Below, piece by piece: positions 1-8,066 of a DNA stretch of 19,294 nt. How positions within the stretch are numbered: the first letter of the stretch is position 1; every line of letters begins with the position of its first letter. The stretch lies in the NCBI GenBank assembly GCA_963727835.1, contig CAVSIB010000006.1, forward strand, positions 1 to 19,294, given 5' to 3'. A model generated the notes under the pieces. It did no database searches. It saw only the letters and a list, made by a program, of their open reading frames with translations, and was not told the origin of the DNA. The position numbers and the translations under genes were made by a program. The DNA is from G026625185 sp963727835 (GTDB lineage: Bacteria > Desulfobacterota > WTBG01 > JAGOGO01).

Positions 1-844
1 CGATTTGGGTAACTTCCCTTTGCGGATCATGGAGCAAAGAAAGCGGGGGGGAGCTTAAAACCCGAAGGCAGCGTCACTTGAGCAGGTGTTTTGGGTTTCT
101 CCGGTGAAATCTTGTCAGGTGCCGGAGGAGCAATAATCACTGGTTCCTTTTGGATGATCTGTGGCTCTTCCCTTTCCCGAAAAAGAGGAAGTGGTTCTTT
201 TTTCTTGAGAGGCTTTGTTTCCACCCTATCGGCTTTCTTCTGAGTAAAAATCTTCTTCCCGGTTTTAAAAAGAAAAAGCAACCCTTTTCCCAAAAAAGTT
301 AAACCAATAAAAATAAAACGTCCCAGCTGGATAAAAGAAAAGTTGGCGTACAGCCGCAAGGAAAGAACCAAAACGAGGATTAACAGGATATTAGAACCTG
401 CTTTATTTAAATATTTTATAAGAAAATCAGAGAGGATAGAGCCTAATAATCCACCCGCATTTCCCGAAAAATTGATGAGCGTGACTTTCCCCAAATTAAG
501 ATTTAATAGCCCTGCAGTTGAAAACATGAGCCCAAGAAAGCTTAAGCTTTAAGCAGCCGGAAAGAAAATTTAAGGGTAATAAAAAGCCGGACCGAAAGAT
601 GAAAAAAAGCCACTACCAGCAGGAAAGCGCTAAAACCAAAACCTTGGAACAAAAAATCAGCAAGACAGGAGCCTATTATTCCTAATAAGTTATGAATCGT
701 TTGCGGACGGTTAGTATAATAGGATAATGAAGGATCTTTTGCGTAATAGGAAATAAGGCTTAGAAACATCACTAAGCTAACGGCAAAAAGAATGACGGAG
801 AGAACTTCGTTTCGCAGTGAGGATGGCTTTTGAGGTTTTCTCAT
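1..844 (-). pseudogene. ftsK: FtsK/SpoIIIE DNA translocase, N-terminal part, frameshifted and cut by window edge
   Basis: This is the membrane-anchored N-terminal part of the division/chromosome-segregation translocase FtsK. The piece from 844 to 542 carries two hydrophobic segments (residues about 13-33 and 50-75). The piece from 527 to 27 continues with more membrane segments, then a Lys/Glu/Pro-rich linker and the start of the conserved pre-motor motif. Two frame breaks are visible. Near 548-550 one extra A (minus strand) joins the pieces as RLLKSLSFLGLMFS. At the G7 run 45-51, removing one G changes the terminal PPAFFAP-stop into PPLSLLHDPQREVTQI, the expected FtsK sequence just before the motor. 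Because ftsK is usually essential and both breaks are in homopolymers, sequence error is more likely than true loss. The ATPase motor lies beyond position 1. The gene starts 43 bases after hldE and may be co-transcribed with it. Confidence 0.8.
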
Positions 845-887
845 GACTTCGGATTACGTGTGTTGCCCCGAAAAAGTTATTCCGCGG

Positions 888-1893
888 CTAAAAATTTCCC
901 CCATTAAGGATACAGTTTTGTTTTAGAATGGCTTTTTTCAATTCCTCTTATTCTACCAAGCAGTGCCAACCTTTTTAATCACAATCCCCGCAGCATAATT
1001 CGCTATTAAAGCAGCAACTCTTTTCGACGCTCCGGTGGTAAGCGCTAACGTAAGAGCGCTTACCACTGTATCCCCAGCACCGGTTACATCATAGACCTCA
1101 GTGGCTAACGTGGGGATGTGGGCAAAAGAACCATTTTTTTCTATCAGAGTCATTCCCTGTTCACCCCGGGTGATCAGGACTGATTCGCAGCCAATATTTT
1201 TTTGAAGGAGAGAAGCTGCGCGGGAAGAATACTCATCAGTCAGGATTTTTACACCACTCATTTCGCTGGCTTCTTTTTGGTTGGGAGTGATCATGGTCAC
1301 GCCTTTATAAATATCGATATGCTCCACCTTGGGGTCCACGATCACGGGTTTCTTATCCTTTTTGCATAGGGCAATAATCTCCTCAACCAGCTCACGCGAC
1401 AACAAGCCGATCATAATCAAACAAAATAACCGCATGTATGTCTGAGAAATTTTTTTTGCAATAAGCAATAATCCGTTTTTTAATATCCGTGTTTAACGGT
1501 GAGACTTCTTCCCGATCAAGCCGAACCACTTGTTGGTTGTGCGCAATAATTCTAGTCTTTACAGTCGTCGGCCTCGTGAGTAGCAATAATCCCCCCAATG
1601 CTTATGCCTAACGCCCGAAGATCATGACCGATCTTTCTTCCCATCTCATCATTTCCCGTAACCCCAGCAGTATAAACTTTTCCACCCAAGGTATGGATGT
1701 TGTGAACCACATTCGCAGCTCCGCCTAAGTGGAAACTTTCGTTAGTTATCCGCACTACCGGTATCGGGGCCTCAGGCGATATCCGGTTAACACTGCCCCA
1801 GATAAAATGGTCGATCATTATATCCCCGATGACCATAATCCTGGCCTGGGAAAACTTATCAATGTGCGCTAAAAGGGTTTTTTTGGAGTACAT
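888..1893 (-). pseudogene. hldE: D-glycero-beta-D-manno-heptose-7-phosphate kinase (HldE N-domain / RfaE1 type), multiply disrupted
   Basis: PfkB/ribokinase-fold kinase that phosphorylates heptose-7-phosphate for ADP-heptose and LPS inner-core synthesis. Visible family motifs are VIGDIMIDHFIWGSVNRISP, GGAANVVHNI, RPTTVKTRIIAHNQQVVRLD, ITRGEQGM and the catalytic DVTGAGDTVVSALTLAL. It lies in three frames. Near 1571-1576 two lost bases would restore THERPTTVKTR. Near 1406-1412 two lost bases would restore a DYDRGLLSREL-like motif. After KVGTA near 955-962 another shift, plus an in-frame TAA at 948-950, separates the C-terminus EELKKAILKQNCILNGGNF, which ends at 888. Restored length is about 335 residues, the size of a stand-alone kinase without the nucleotidyltransferase domain. 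The start at 1893 is chosen because the upstream ATG (1962) lies inside a good promoter. Real pseudogene or error-rich sequence cannot be decided here. Confidence 0.8.
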
Positions 1894-1934
1894 TTTTTCA
1901 TCGCAGCTTCTACATAAAATAGCATAAATTAGAA

Positions 1935-1962
1935 ATGTTACATAACTGATGGTTAAAGTCAA
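1935..1962 (-). promoter_or_regulatory. Sigma-70-like promoter of hldE
   Basis: On the minus strand TTGACT (1962-1957) is separated by 16 bases from TAACAT (1940-1935). Predicted transcription would start near 1928, about 35 bases before the ATG at 1893. The call rests on consensus matching only. Confidence 0.5.
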
Positions 1963-2834
1963 TTTTTTCTGGACATAAGCCTAAAAAAATCCTTCCTTAT
2001 CCTTTATCGTGAAAACATGAAAAAGTAAAAAGTGTATTAACATTTTTGATTTTTTTTAGTACCTTACCTTTACACTACAAAATGGTTAATAAATTGGCCA
2101 AGGGACAAGGGATCTGAATCACAATCAATGGGAACTGGAAAACTATTCTTCCTCACTCGCAAAGTCTACGGGTGCCTCCGTTGTTATTGGCGGCAGGGGG
2201 GGGTTACCAATCATCCTTCCCTACGCCGTAGTCGTTGCAATGGGCGCTTCACTAACTACGAAACAACGCACATTAGCACAGATGCTGAAAGAGTCGTTGG
2301 CTAACTCGGATAACCTCCTTCAGCGGTTTCATTTCACTACTACCTAAGCCAAGCTCACAAATCTCGAAAGGATCATATTGTGTCAGTTTTTACGATCCGA
2401 TCAAAAGCTTTTGGGTACAGCGTGATTATTATTATATTGTGGGATCATGTGACTGAAAAGTTACGTGGGTTGCCTACAATTCTTTTAAAATCCTAGAAAA
2501 ATTAGTAACTTAGGACAAAGCAAAACTACCAGCGGATCATTGAGTCGACCCTATCCGCTGCTGTGCGGCTCTAAGTTCGTCTTATTCCCATCGGTTCGTT
2601 TTTCCTTCAAAAACCCACTCCCCCCCATTCCATTGGTCAAGCAAACCGTAAGTAAAAATAAAGTTTACTAATATCAAGATTATAAATAATTATCTTTAAT
2701 CTTCAAAAAGTTTCGGCACCCCTGTCATTTTCTCCCTCCCTTTTTTCTTCCCGCCAATATTGACATCTTTGAAAACATAAAGTATTTCAAAAAGAGAGCA
2801 AGAGAAGATTTTTATTACTTACCTGGAAAGAAAA
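1963..2834. other. Gene-free stretch with an unidentified protein-like open frame
   Basis: No normal gene fits these 0.87 kb. The plus-strand frame 2093-2347 is open for 84 codons, with protein-like composition (for example GASVVIGGRGG, LPIILPYAVVVAMGASLT, LAQMLKESLANSDNLLQRF), but it has no start codon at its front. Another frame over the same bases gives RRSRCNGRFTNYE, which superficially resembles a zinc-ribbon regulator. Neither can be assigned. A G8 run at about 2192-2199 is a possible frame-break point. An inverted repeat CAGCGGAT/ATCCGCTG (2530-2537 and 2553-2560, 15-base loop) is present without a T-run. The last 200 bases are AT-rich and carry the plsC promoter. A decayed gene or mobile-element remnant is possible. 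Confidence 0.3.
2760..2788 (+). promoter_or_regulatory. Probable promoter of the plsC-rlmB gene run
   Basis: A perfect -35 TTGACA (2760-2765) is followed after 17 bases by a weak -10 TATTTC (2783-2788). Transcription would start about 40 bases before plsC. The -10 is poor, so confidence is moderate. Confidence 0.4.
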
Positions 2835-3557
2835 ATGCTCGTTTTATTTAGAACCATTTTCTTTTGGACCACTGTTTTTTCATCCCTTCTTTTTCTTGTC
2901 CCTTTTCTTTTTACCCTGCAATCGCGCCCAAAAGCAATCCATTGGATCGAGCAGCGGTGGGGACGTCTTTTGTTGTTTGCCGCCGGAGTTAAAACAGAAA
3001 TTCAGGGAATGGAAAAGATTGATCCTTCACGTTCCTATATTATCATGGCCAACCACCAGAGCTATTTTGATATTTTTTTACTCCTTTTCTCACCGGTCCT
3101 TATCCGTTGGATGGCAAAAAAAGAGCTTTTTAAGATACCCGTTTTTGGGAGCATCTTGCGCTGGATCGGCGCAATCGAGGTTGACCGGGAAAATAAATCA
3201 AAGGCCTACCTCAGCATAAAACAGGCAGTAGATAAAATCCGGAACGGATCAACCGTGCTTATCTTTCCCGAAGGGACCCGGAGCACAGCCGGGGAATTGC
3301 TCCCTTTTAACAAAGGCGGGTTTTCTCTGGCCATCCTTTCGGGCGCTCCGATTTTACCGATAACTATCAAGGGGTCTCGTAAAATCATGGCCAAAGGGTC
3401 TTATCGAGTTTTGCCGGGTTCGGCCACGCTTTCGGTTCATGCTCCTGTGGAAACAGCCGGACTGACGCTGAAAGACCGAACCCAGCTCCAGGAAAAAATA
3501 AAAGAAATTTTTCAAAACGATCTCAAAGACCCTTCTTCCCTGCAAATGCATTCTTGA
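2835..3557 (+). CDS. plsC: 1-acyl-sn-glycerol-3-phosphate acyltransferase
   Basis: Transfers an acyl group to the sn-2 position of lysophosphatidic acid to make phosphatidic acid, the central phospholipid precursor, at the inner membrane. The 240-residue protein has an N-terminal hydrophobic anchor (about residues 2-28). The catalytic NHxxxxD motif appears as NHQSYFD (about residue 74) and the substrate-binding motif as FPEGTRS (about residue 145). The basic stretch before GSILRWIGAIEVDR and the PILPITIKGS strand are also typical of the family. A GGAAAG ribosome site lies just before the ATG. It heads a same-strand run of housekeeping genes, and a TTGACA-type promoter lies upstream. Length and motifs are normal and the frame is intact. 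Confidence 0.93.
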   Translation: MLVLFRTIFFWTTVFSSLLFLVPFLFTLQSRPKAIHWIEQRWGRLLLFAAGVKTEIQGMEKIDPSRSYIIMANHQSYFDIFLLLFSPVLIRWMAKKELFKIPVFGSILRWIGAIEVDRENKSKAYLSIKQAVDKIRNGSTVLIFPEGTRSTAGELLPFNKGGFSLAILSGAPILPITIKGSRKIMAKGSYRVLPGSATLSVHAPVETAGLTLKDRTQLQEKIKEIFQNDLKDPSSLQMHS

Positions 3558-3660
3558 CAGAGGCTTTTTTTTCTTTTATCATCCAAAAACCTGACTGAGA
3601 TCGCGTGCGGGACGATTTTTATAAGAAAATTTATTATTTTTTCATCTTTTTTGTTTTTCT

Positions 3661-4206
3661 GTGGGAAATCCAGCGAATCCTGTTCATGTTAAGCTTATCG
3701 CCAGCTTAATCTGCCAGAAAGAAGACACTTTTCCGAGTGTCCTCAAAGAAATGGTTAGCCATTTTGGTTCCCTTGATTTTGTCAGCGCAACGATGCCGTT
3801 TGATTTTACTGATTATTATACCGAAGAGATGGGAAAAACCCTTTGGCGGAGGATCGTGGGGTTTGAAACACTAATACATCCGGAAACTCTTTCCTCCATC
3901 AAGCTTTTAACCAATGCTCTTGAAGCATCACTTTCCCCTGACCCAAAACAGCGAACGGTGAATATTGACCCTGGGTATATGAACCGGTATCATTTAATTT
4001 TAGCCACAACCAAACCAGCGCCTCACCGCCCTTATCTCAAGGATGGCATTTACGCGGATTTGAGTTTAATCTACCAGGAAAAAGTCTTTAAAGACCTCCC
4101 CTGGACCTATCCTGATTATGGGTCAGAGGGTATAAAGACGCTTCTGAATGAACTCCGTCAAAAATTCCTTTTTCAATTAAAAAGCTTACAGAAAGGCTCT
4201 TCATGA
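3661..4206 (+). CDS. DUF4416 family protein
   Basis: A 181-residue protein matching the uncharacterised DUF4416 family. Recognisable features are the N-terminal KLIASLICQKE, the central MPFDFTDYYTEEMGKTLWRR, the RTVNIDPGYMNRYHLILATT block, HRPYLKDGIYADLSLIY, and a C-terminal WTYPDYGS. No catalytic activity is established to my knowledge. The conserved Asp, Tyr and His residues suggest an enzyme, but this is inference. Translation probably starts at GTG 3661, as no upstream ATG fits and no clear ribosome site is seen. Its TGA stop overlaps the yicC start in ATGA (4203-4206), implying translational coupling with the RNase. The gap of about 100 bases to plsC is T-rich and holds no recognisable terminator. 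Confidence 0.85.
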   Translation: MGNPANPVHVKLIASLICQKEDTFPSVLKEMVSHFGSLDFVSATMPFDFTDYYTEEMGKTLWRRIVGFETLIHPETLSSIKLLTNALEASLSPDPKQRTVNIDPGYMNRYHLILATTKPAPHRPYLKDGIYADLSLIYQEKVFKDLPWTYPDYGSEGIKTLLNELRQKFLFQLKSLQKGSS

Positions 4207-5075
4207 AAAGCATGACCGGATATGCCCGGGCAGAAGGGCGCATTGGCGACCGGCTCTGTGTCGTAGAGATCAAAACAGTTAACCACCGGTTTTTAGATAT
4301 TTTTCTCAAAACCCCCAAGTCATTAGCACCCCTAGAATTATCTTTAAAAAAATATCTGGGAACCAAAATTTCCCGAGGAAGAGTTGATGCAACCATTCAA
4401 ATGGAAAATGGGGCGGGGAATAACGCTCGGGTGAGCTTAAATCTCCCTTTGGCAAAAGAATATTATAAGCTCATTAATAAATTAAAAGAAGACCTTTCCT
4501 TGCAGGAAAACATTTCCTTGCAGCACCTCGTATCATTGCAGGATGTCCTTGTCGTGGAAAAAACCGAGGACAACGTTAGCCAGGAGGAAGAAATTACGGT
4601 TATTTTAGAGCAAGCTCTGGGTTCTCTTAATACCATGAGAGAAGCAGAAGGGGAGGTATTAAAACAAGACCTTAAACAACGGATCACTAACATTGGCCGA
4701 CTCGTTTCCGACATCGAAGCTTCCGCCTCAGGGCTGACCAATGCCTATCGAGAAAAAATACTGAAACGTTTTCAGGACCTCAACGCCCCTTTTACCCTTG
4801 ACGAACCCCGCTTTCTGACTGAGGTCTTCCTGTTGGCGGAAAGGGCGGACATCACCGAGGAGATCGTGCGGGCAAAAAGCCATCTTAAACAATGCCAGGA
4901 GTTGCTTGGTGTTGCGGACGCTATCGGCCGCAAGTTCGATTTTACTCTCCAGGAAATAAACCGGGAAGTCAACACCATGAGCGCTAAGGCAAGTGACGCG
5001 AAAGTCTCTCAAGCCGTCATCGAGATAAAAAGCGATCTGGAAAAAATGCGCGAGCAAGTCCAAAATGTGGAATAA
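4203..5075 (+). CDS. yicC: YicC/YloC family endoribonuclease
   Basis: A 290-residue protein with the diagnostic N-terminus MKSMTGYARAEG and the NHRFLDIFLKTP motif (about residues 28-40). Near the C-terminus are GRKFDFTLQEINREVNTMSAKASDA and a final helix ending EKMREQVQNVE. Members of this family have been characterised as endoribonucleases acting in RNA turnover. The middle section has long, probably coiled, helices. Length is normal and the frame is intact. It overlaps the DUF4416 stop by four bases and is followed 17 bases later by remA, an arrangement common to many bacterial phyla next to gmk. Confidence 0.93.
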   Translation: MKSMTGYARAEGRIGDRLCVVEIKTVNHRFLDIFLKTPKSLAPLELSLKKYLGTKISRGRVDATIQMENGAGNNARVSLNLPLAKEYYKLINKLKEDLSLQENISLQHLVSLQDVLVVEKTEDNVSQEEEITVILEQALGSLNTMREAEGEVLKQDLKQRITNIGRLVSDIEASASGLTNAYREKILKRFQDLNAPFTLDEPRFLTEVFLLAERADITEEIVRAKSHLKQCQELLGVADAIGRKFDFTLQEINREVNTMSAKASDAKVSQAVIEIKSDLEKMREQVQNVE

Positions 5076-5092
5076 AAAAGAGGGAGGGTGAT

Positions 5093-5362
5093 ATGGACAG
5101 AAGATTGTTAAACGTTGGGTTTGGGAATGTGGTGATGGCATCCCGGGTGGTGGCGATCATCAACCCGGGTTCAGCTCCCACCAAACGCCTCAAGGAAGAA
5201 GCGAGGGAAACAAGAAAACTTGTTGATGTGACCCAGGGAAGAAAGACCCGCTCGATCATTATCACTGATAGTGACCACGTGGTGCTTTCCGCGGTAGAGG
5301 CGGGAACAGTGGCGAACCGTCTGTTGTCGGATTTTCAAAAGGGTGTAGAAGGAAAAGAATAA
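5093..5362 (+). CDS. remA: RemA family (DUF370) DNA-binding regulator
   Basis: An 89-residue protein with the hallmark blocks LLNVGFGNVVMASRVVAI, NPGSAPTKRLKEEAR, VDVTQGRKTRSIIITDS and DHVVLSAVEAGTVANRL. In Bacillus the RemA protein is a DNA-binding activator of matrix genes that forms ring assemblies. In other phyla the family sits between yicC and gmk, as here, and its targets are mostly unknown. A strong GGAGG ribosome site precedes the ATG. gmk starts two bases after the stop, so the two are almost certainly co-transcribed. Confidence 0.9.
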   Translation: MDRRLLNVGFGNVVMASRVVAIINPGSAPTKRLKEEARETRKLVDVTQGRKTRSIIITDSDHVVLSAVEAGTVANRLLSDFQKGVEGKE

Positions 5363-5364
5363 TA

Positions 5365-5970
5365 ATGGAAACCGGTCTTTTATTCATCGTTTCCGGCCCT
5401 TCGGGGACGGGAAAAAGCACGCTCTGCAAAGATTTAATGAAACTCATCCCCGATATACAATTTTCCGTATCATACACAACGCGCTTGCCCCGCAAGGACG
5501 AACGACCGGGCGAAGCCTACCACTTTGTTTCTCGGGAAACCTTTACCGCGATGATTGATAAAGGAGAATTTGCTGAGTGGGCGGAAATCTACGGGCATCT
5601 CTATGGCACTCCCCGGTCGGTTGTTGAACAGACCCTTCGGAAGGGAACCGATCTTCTTTTTGATATTGACGGTCAGGGCGCGCAACAACTTAAGAAAAAT
5701 TATCCCCGCGCAATAACTATTTTTCTCATCCCCCCTTCACTTGAAGAGCTTGAAAATAGACTCCAAAAAAGAGAAACTGACTCTTCGGCAGTCATCGGGG
5801 AGCGGGTTGCCAAAGCCTGCGCGGAGATCGCTCAAGCACGCGACTACGCTTATATTATTATCAATGACATCTACGCTCAAGCTCTTCAGGCGCTCCATTC
5901 CATTATCTTAGCGGAGAAACACCGTGGGGAGCGCATGAAAAAACATCTAACAATTTTTGGTAAATTTTAA
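5365..5970 (+). CDS. gmk: Guanylate kinase
   Basis: Phosphorylates GMP to GDP using ATP in the cytoplasm. The P-loop GPSGTGKST is at about residues 11-19. It is followed by the GMP-binding region SYTTRLPRKDERPGEAYHFVSRE, with the conserved TTR and Arg residues, then EFAEWAEIYGHLYGTP and DIDGQGAQQLKK. The lid region RLQKRETDS and the C-terminal YIIINDI are also as expected. Length (201 residues) and frame are normal. It begins two bases after remA. Confidence 0.96.
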   Translation: METGLLFIVSGPSGTGKSTLCKDLMKLIPDIQFSVSYTTRLPRKDERPGEAYHFVSRETFTAMIDKGEFAEWAEIYGHLYGTPRSVVEQTLRKGTDLLFDIDGQGAQQLKKNYPRAITIFLIPPSLEELENRLQKRETDSSAVIGERVAKACAEIAQARDYAYIIINDIYAQALQALHSIILAEKHRGERMKKHLTIFGKF

Positions 5971-5995
5971 TGCACCCCTTGTTCTCACGACGTCT

Positions 5996-6733
5996 ATGGA
6001 AACACCCACAGAAAAAGCGAAAAAGAAACTCATTGTAGCGTTGGATATAGATGACCTTTCCCGGGCATGGGACCTGGTGAAAGCATTAAAGGACTCAGTT
6101 GGCCTTTTTAAGGTCGGCCATCAATTATTTACCCGCTCTGGGCCTTCAGCCGTTGCCATGGTCCACGAAGAGGGCGGCAAAGTATTTCTCGATTTAAAAT
6201 ACCATGACATTCCCCATACCGTAAAAAATGCAGTCGAGGCGGCCGTGGCTTTAAAAGTAGCCATGCTCAACGTCCATACCTCCGGCGGAAAAGCCATGAT
6301 GAAAGCCGCTGCCGAAGCCGCTCGCTCCAAAGCCCGCGCGATCACCGTTACCCCGCCGATTCTCTTGGGTGTCACCGTCCTCACCAGCCTTTCAGACGCT
6401 GACCTCGCTGACGTCGGTTTTCATTCTCCGGTTGCCGAAGAAGTTACGCGGTTAGCAGCGCTTGCCTATACCTCAGGACTCAACGGAGTCGTCGCCTCCC
6501 CTCATGAGATTTTTCTTATTAGAAAGGTTTGCCCGGCAGGATTTCTCATTGTTACTCCGGGAGTACGACCGCCGGACGCCACGAAAGATGATCAGAAGCG
6601 GGTTCTTACTCCCCGCGAAGCAATACACGCCGGAGCGGATTATTTAGTGATTGGCCGGCCCATCCTTCAGGCTTCTGATCCGAAAACTGCGGCCCAAAAG
6701 ATCGTAGACGATATGGCCGGCGCTCTCAAATAA
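5996..6733 (+). CDS. pyrF: Orotidine 5'-phosphate decarboxylase
   Basis: Last step of UMP synthesis: decarboxylates OMP. Starting from the ATG at 5996 gives 245 residues beginning METPTEKAKKKLIVALDIDD. An upstream TTG (5957) in the same frame would overlap gmk and adds a tail with no family match. The catalytic motif FLDLKYHDIPHTV carries the Lys-Asp charge network (about residues 58-70). LNVHTSGG, GVTVLTSL, ITPGVRPP-like VTPGVRPPDATKDDQKR and GADYLVIGRPIL follow as in the family. The frame is intact, and it lies 25 bases after gmk. Confidence 0.95.
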   Translation: METPTEKAKKKLIVALDIDDLSRAWDLVKALKDSVGLFKVGHQLFTRSGPSAVAMVHEEGGKVFLDLKYHDIPHTVKNAVEAAVALKVAMLNVHTSGGKAMMKAAAEAARSKARAITVTPPILLGVTVLTSLSDADLADVGFHSPVAEEVTRLAALAYTSGLNGVVASPHEIFLIRKVCPAGFLIVTPGVRPPDATKDDQKRVLTPREAIHAGADYLVIGRPILQASDPKTAAQKIVDDMAGALK

Positions 6734-6749
6734 CGATGCTTTTTTGTGC

Positions 6750-7490
6750 ATGGAAGAAAAAATCTTTGGCATAAATCCTATCTTGGAAATCCTTAAGTCC
6801 ACCCCCGAACGGATCCAACAGGTTTATCTACCCGTGGGAGATCTTAAAAATAAAAAGGCCTTGATTTATTCTCTTGCCCGGAGCCATAATATCAAAGTGC
6901 ATCGTATCCCCCCATCCAAGTTTTCTTTTTTCGTGGGGGATGTGTCTCATCAGGGTGTCGTTGGAATCGTCTCTCCGTATGCCTACCAATCCTTAGAGTC
7001 ACTTCTGGAAACCTGGCGCAGAACAAAGGGAAAAGCGCTTTTTTTGATTTTAGACGGAGTCGAAGACCCCCGGAACTTTGGGGCTATCATAAGAACAGCC
7101 AACACCGCTGGTGCTCAAGGGATCTTTGTTCCTAAACATCGCTCTGCCCCTGTTAATGATGCAGCCCTTAAAGCGTCGGCTGGAGCTTTAGCGCATACCC
7201 CGGTTTGTCGGGTTTCTAATCTGGTTTCACTGATTGAAGAGTTAAAAAAAGAGGGCATCTGGATCGTTGGGACGGATGCGAGCGCTGAACAATCTCTGTA
7301 TTCTATGGATTTAACGATGGACATAGCGGTGGTCATTGGTGGCGAGGGAAAAGGTATGCACCAGCTGGTTAAAAAACACTGTGACTTTCTGCTCTCGATC
7401 CCCACGCGCGGAAAAATCAATTCCTTAAATGCTTCGGTTGCTGCTGCCGTAGTGTTCTATGAGATTATCCGCCAGCGGCATTTTGGTTAA
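6750..7490 (+). CDS. rlmB: 23S rRNA (guanosine-2'-O-)-methyltransferase RlmB / TrmH family
   Basis: SPOUT-fold RNA methyltransferase. From ATG 6750 it has 246 residues. The N-terminal substrate-binding domain starts IFGINPILEILKS (family pattern G.npV.eaL), and the three catalytic SPOUT motifs follow. These are motif 1 ILDGVEDPRNFGAIIRTA, motif 2 AVVIGGEGKGM, and motif 3 LLSIPTRGKINSLNASVAAA, which form the knotted AdoMet site. RlmB methylates G2251 of 23S rRNA. The closely related TrmH-group enzymes differ in target, so specificity is inferred. An upstream in-frame TTG (6744) is less likely as start. It is the last gene of the plus-strand run and converges on aroK. Confidence 0.92.
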   Translation: MEEKIFGINPILEILKSTPERIQQVYLPVGDLKNKKALIYSLARSHNIKVHRIPPSKFSFFVGDVSHQGVVGIVSPYAYQSLESLLETWRRTKGKALFLILDGVEDPRNFGAIIRTANTAGAQGIFVPKHRSAPVNDAALKASAGALAHTPVCRVSNLVSLIEELKKEGIWIVGTDASAEQSLYSMDLTMDIAVVIGGEGKGMHQLVKKHCDFLLSIPTRGKINSLNASVAAAVVFYEIIRQRHFG

Positions 7491-7521
7491 ATGCAATCGT
7501 TTTTCAGTTTCGGGCAAAACG

Positions 7522-7547
7522 TGGTAGACGCAGGCTTTAGCCTGCGT
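7522..7547. repeat. REP-like palindrome between convergent rlmB and aroK
   Basis: ACGCAGGCT (7528-7536), loop TT, AGCCTGCGT (7539-7547): a perfect nine-base-pair stem preceded by TGGTAG. The first 18 bases recur with one mismatch at 15064-15081. It covers the aroK stop codon (7537-7539). There is no clear T-run, so a classic terminator is doubtful; a REP/MITE-type repeat that also separates the convergent genes fits better. Confidence 0.6.
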
Positions 7548-8055
7548 TAAAACGATTTAACTCCTCAATTATCTTTTCGGCAGCGTCTTGGGGAGAGAGG
7601 TTATCCGTATCAATTGCCACGTGGGCAGCGGCCTGATATTTGGGGGTTCTTTCGGCGAGTACTTCTTTTACTTCTTCTAAAAAAGATTTCTTCTCGGTAA
7701 GCGAGGGCCGATTAGGATTATCTTTGATCCGGCGGATGATGGTTTTGGGTCTGGCTTTAAGCCAGATAATAAATCCCTTTGTGCGGAGAATATCAACATT
7801 GTGATCCCGCACTATGACTCCCCCTCCGGCATCAATAATGGTCCGATTCATGGTGCTTGTTTTTTCCACCACCCTTGATTCAATGTCGCGAAAAAATTCC
7901 CAGCCGTGTTTTTCTACAATCTGAGGAATACTCATTCCCATGTCTTTCACGATCCCTTCGTCGAGATTGAATCGGGGCCATTTCAGACGAGCTGATAATA
8001 TTTTAGCGATGGTTGATTTTCCGGTCCCCCGGTATCCGATTAGAACAATGTTCAT
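7537..8055 (-). CDS. aroK: Shikimate kinase
   Basis: Phosphorylates shikimate in the chorismate pathway. The 172-residue protein has the P-loop GYRGTGKST (about residues 7-15) and a LDEGIVKDMGMSIPQIVEKHG segment in place of the usual D.D....G.sI.eI motif. It also has FFRDIESRVV, the GGG loop in DAGGGVIVRDHN, the lid NRPSLTEK and RTPKYQAAAHVAID. All are typical of AroK. The start lies 11 bases after the aroE stop, so the two genes form a small operon. The stop codon falls inside the palindrome at 7528-7547. Confidence 0.94.
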   Translation of the reverse strand: MNIVLIGYRGTGKSTIAKILSARLKWPRFNLDEGIVKDMGMSIPQIVEKHGWEFFRDIESRVVEKTSTMNRTIIDAGGGVIVRDHNVDILRTKGFIIWLKARPKTIIRRIKDNPNRPSLTEKKSFLEEVKEVLAERTPKYQAAAHVAIDTDNLSPQDAAEKIIEELNRFNAG

Positions 8056-8066
8056 GTCTCTTATCC

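Noticed and set aside
2093..2347. MurG-like glycosyltransferase or NrdR-like regulator remnant
   Set aside because: Only short look-alike strings match; spacing and catalytic residues do not fit in any single frame.
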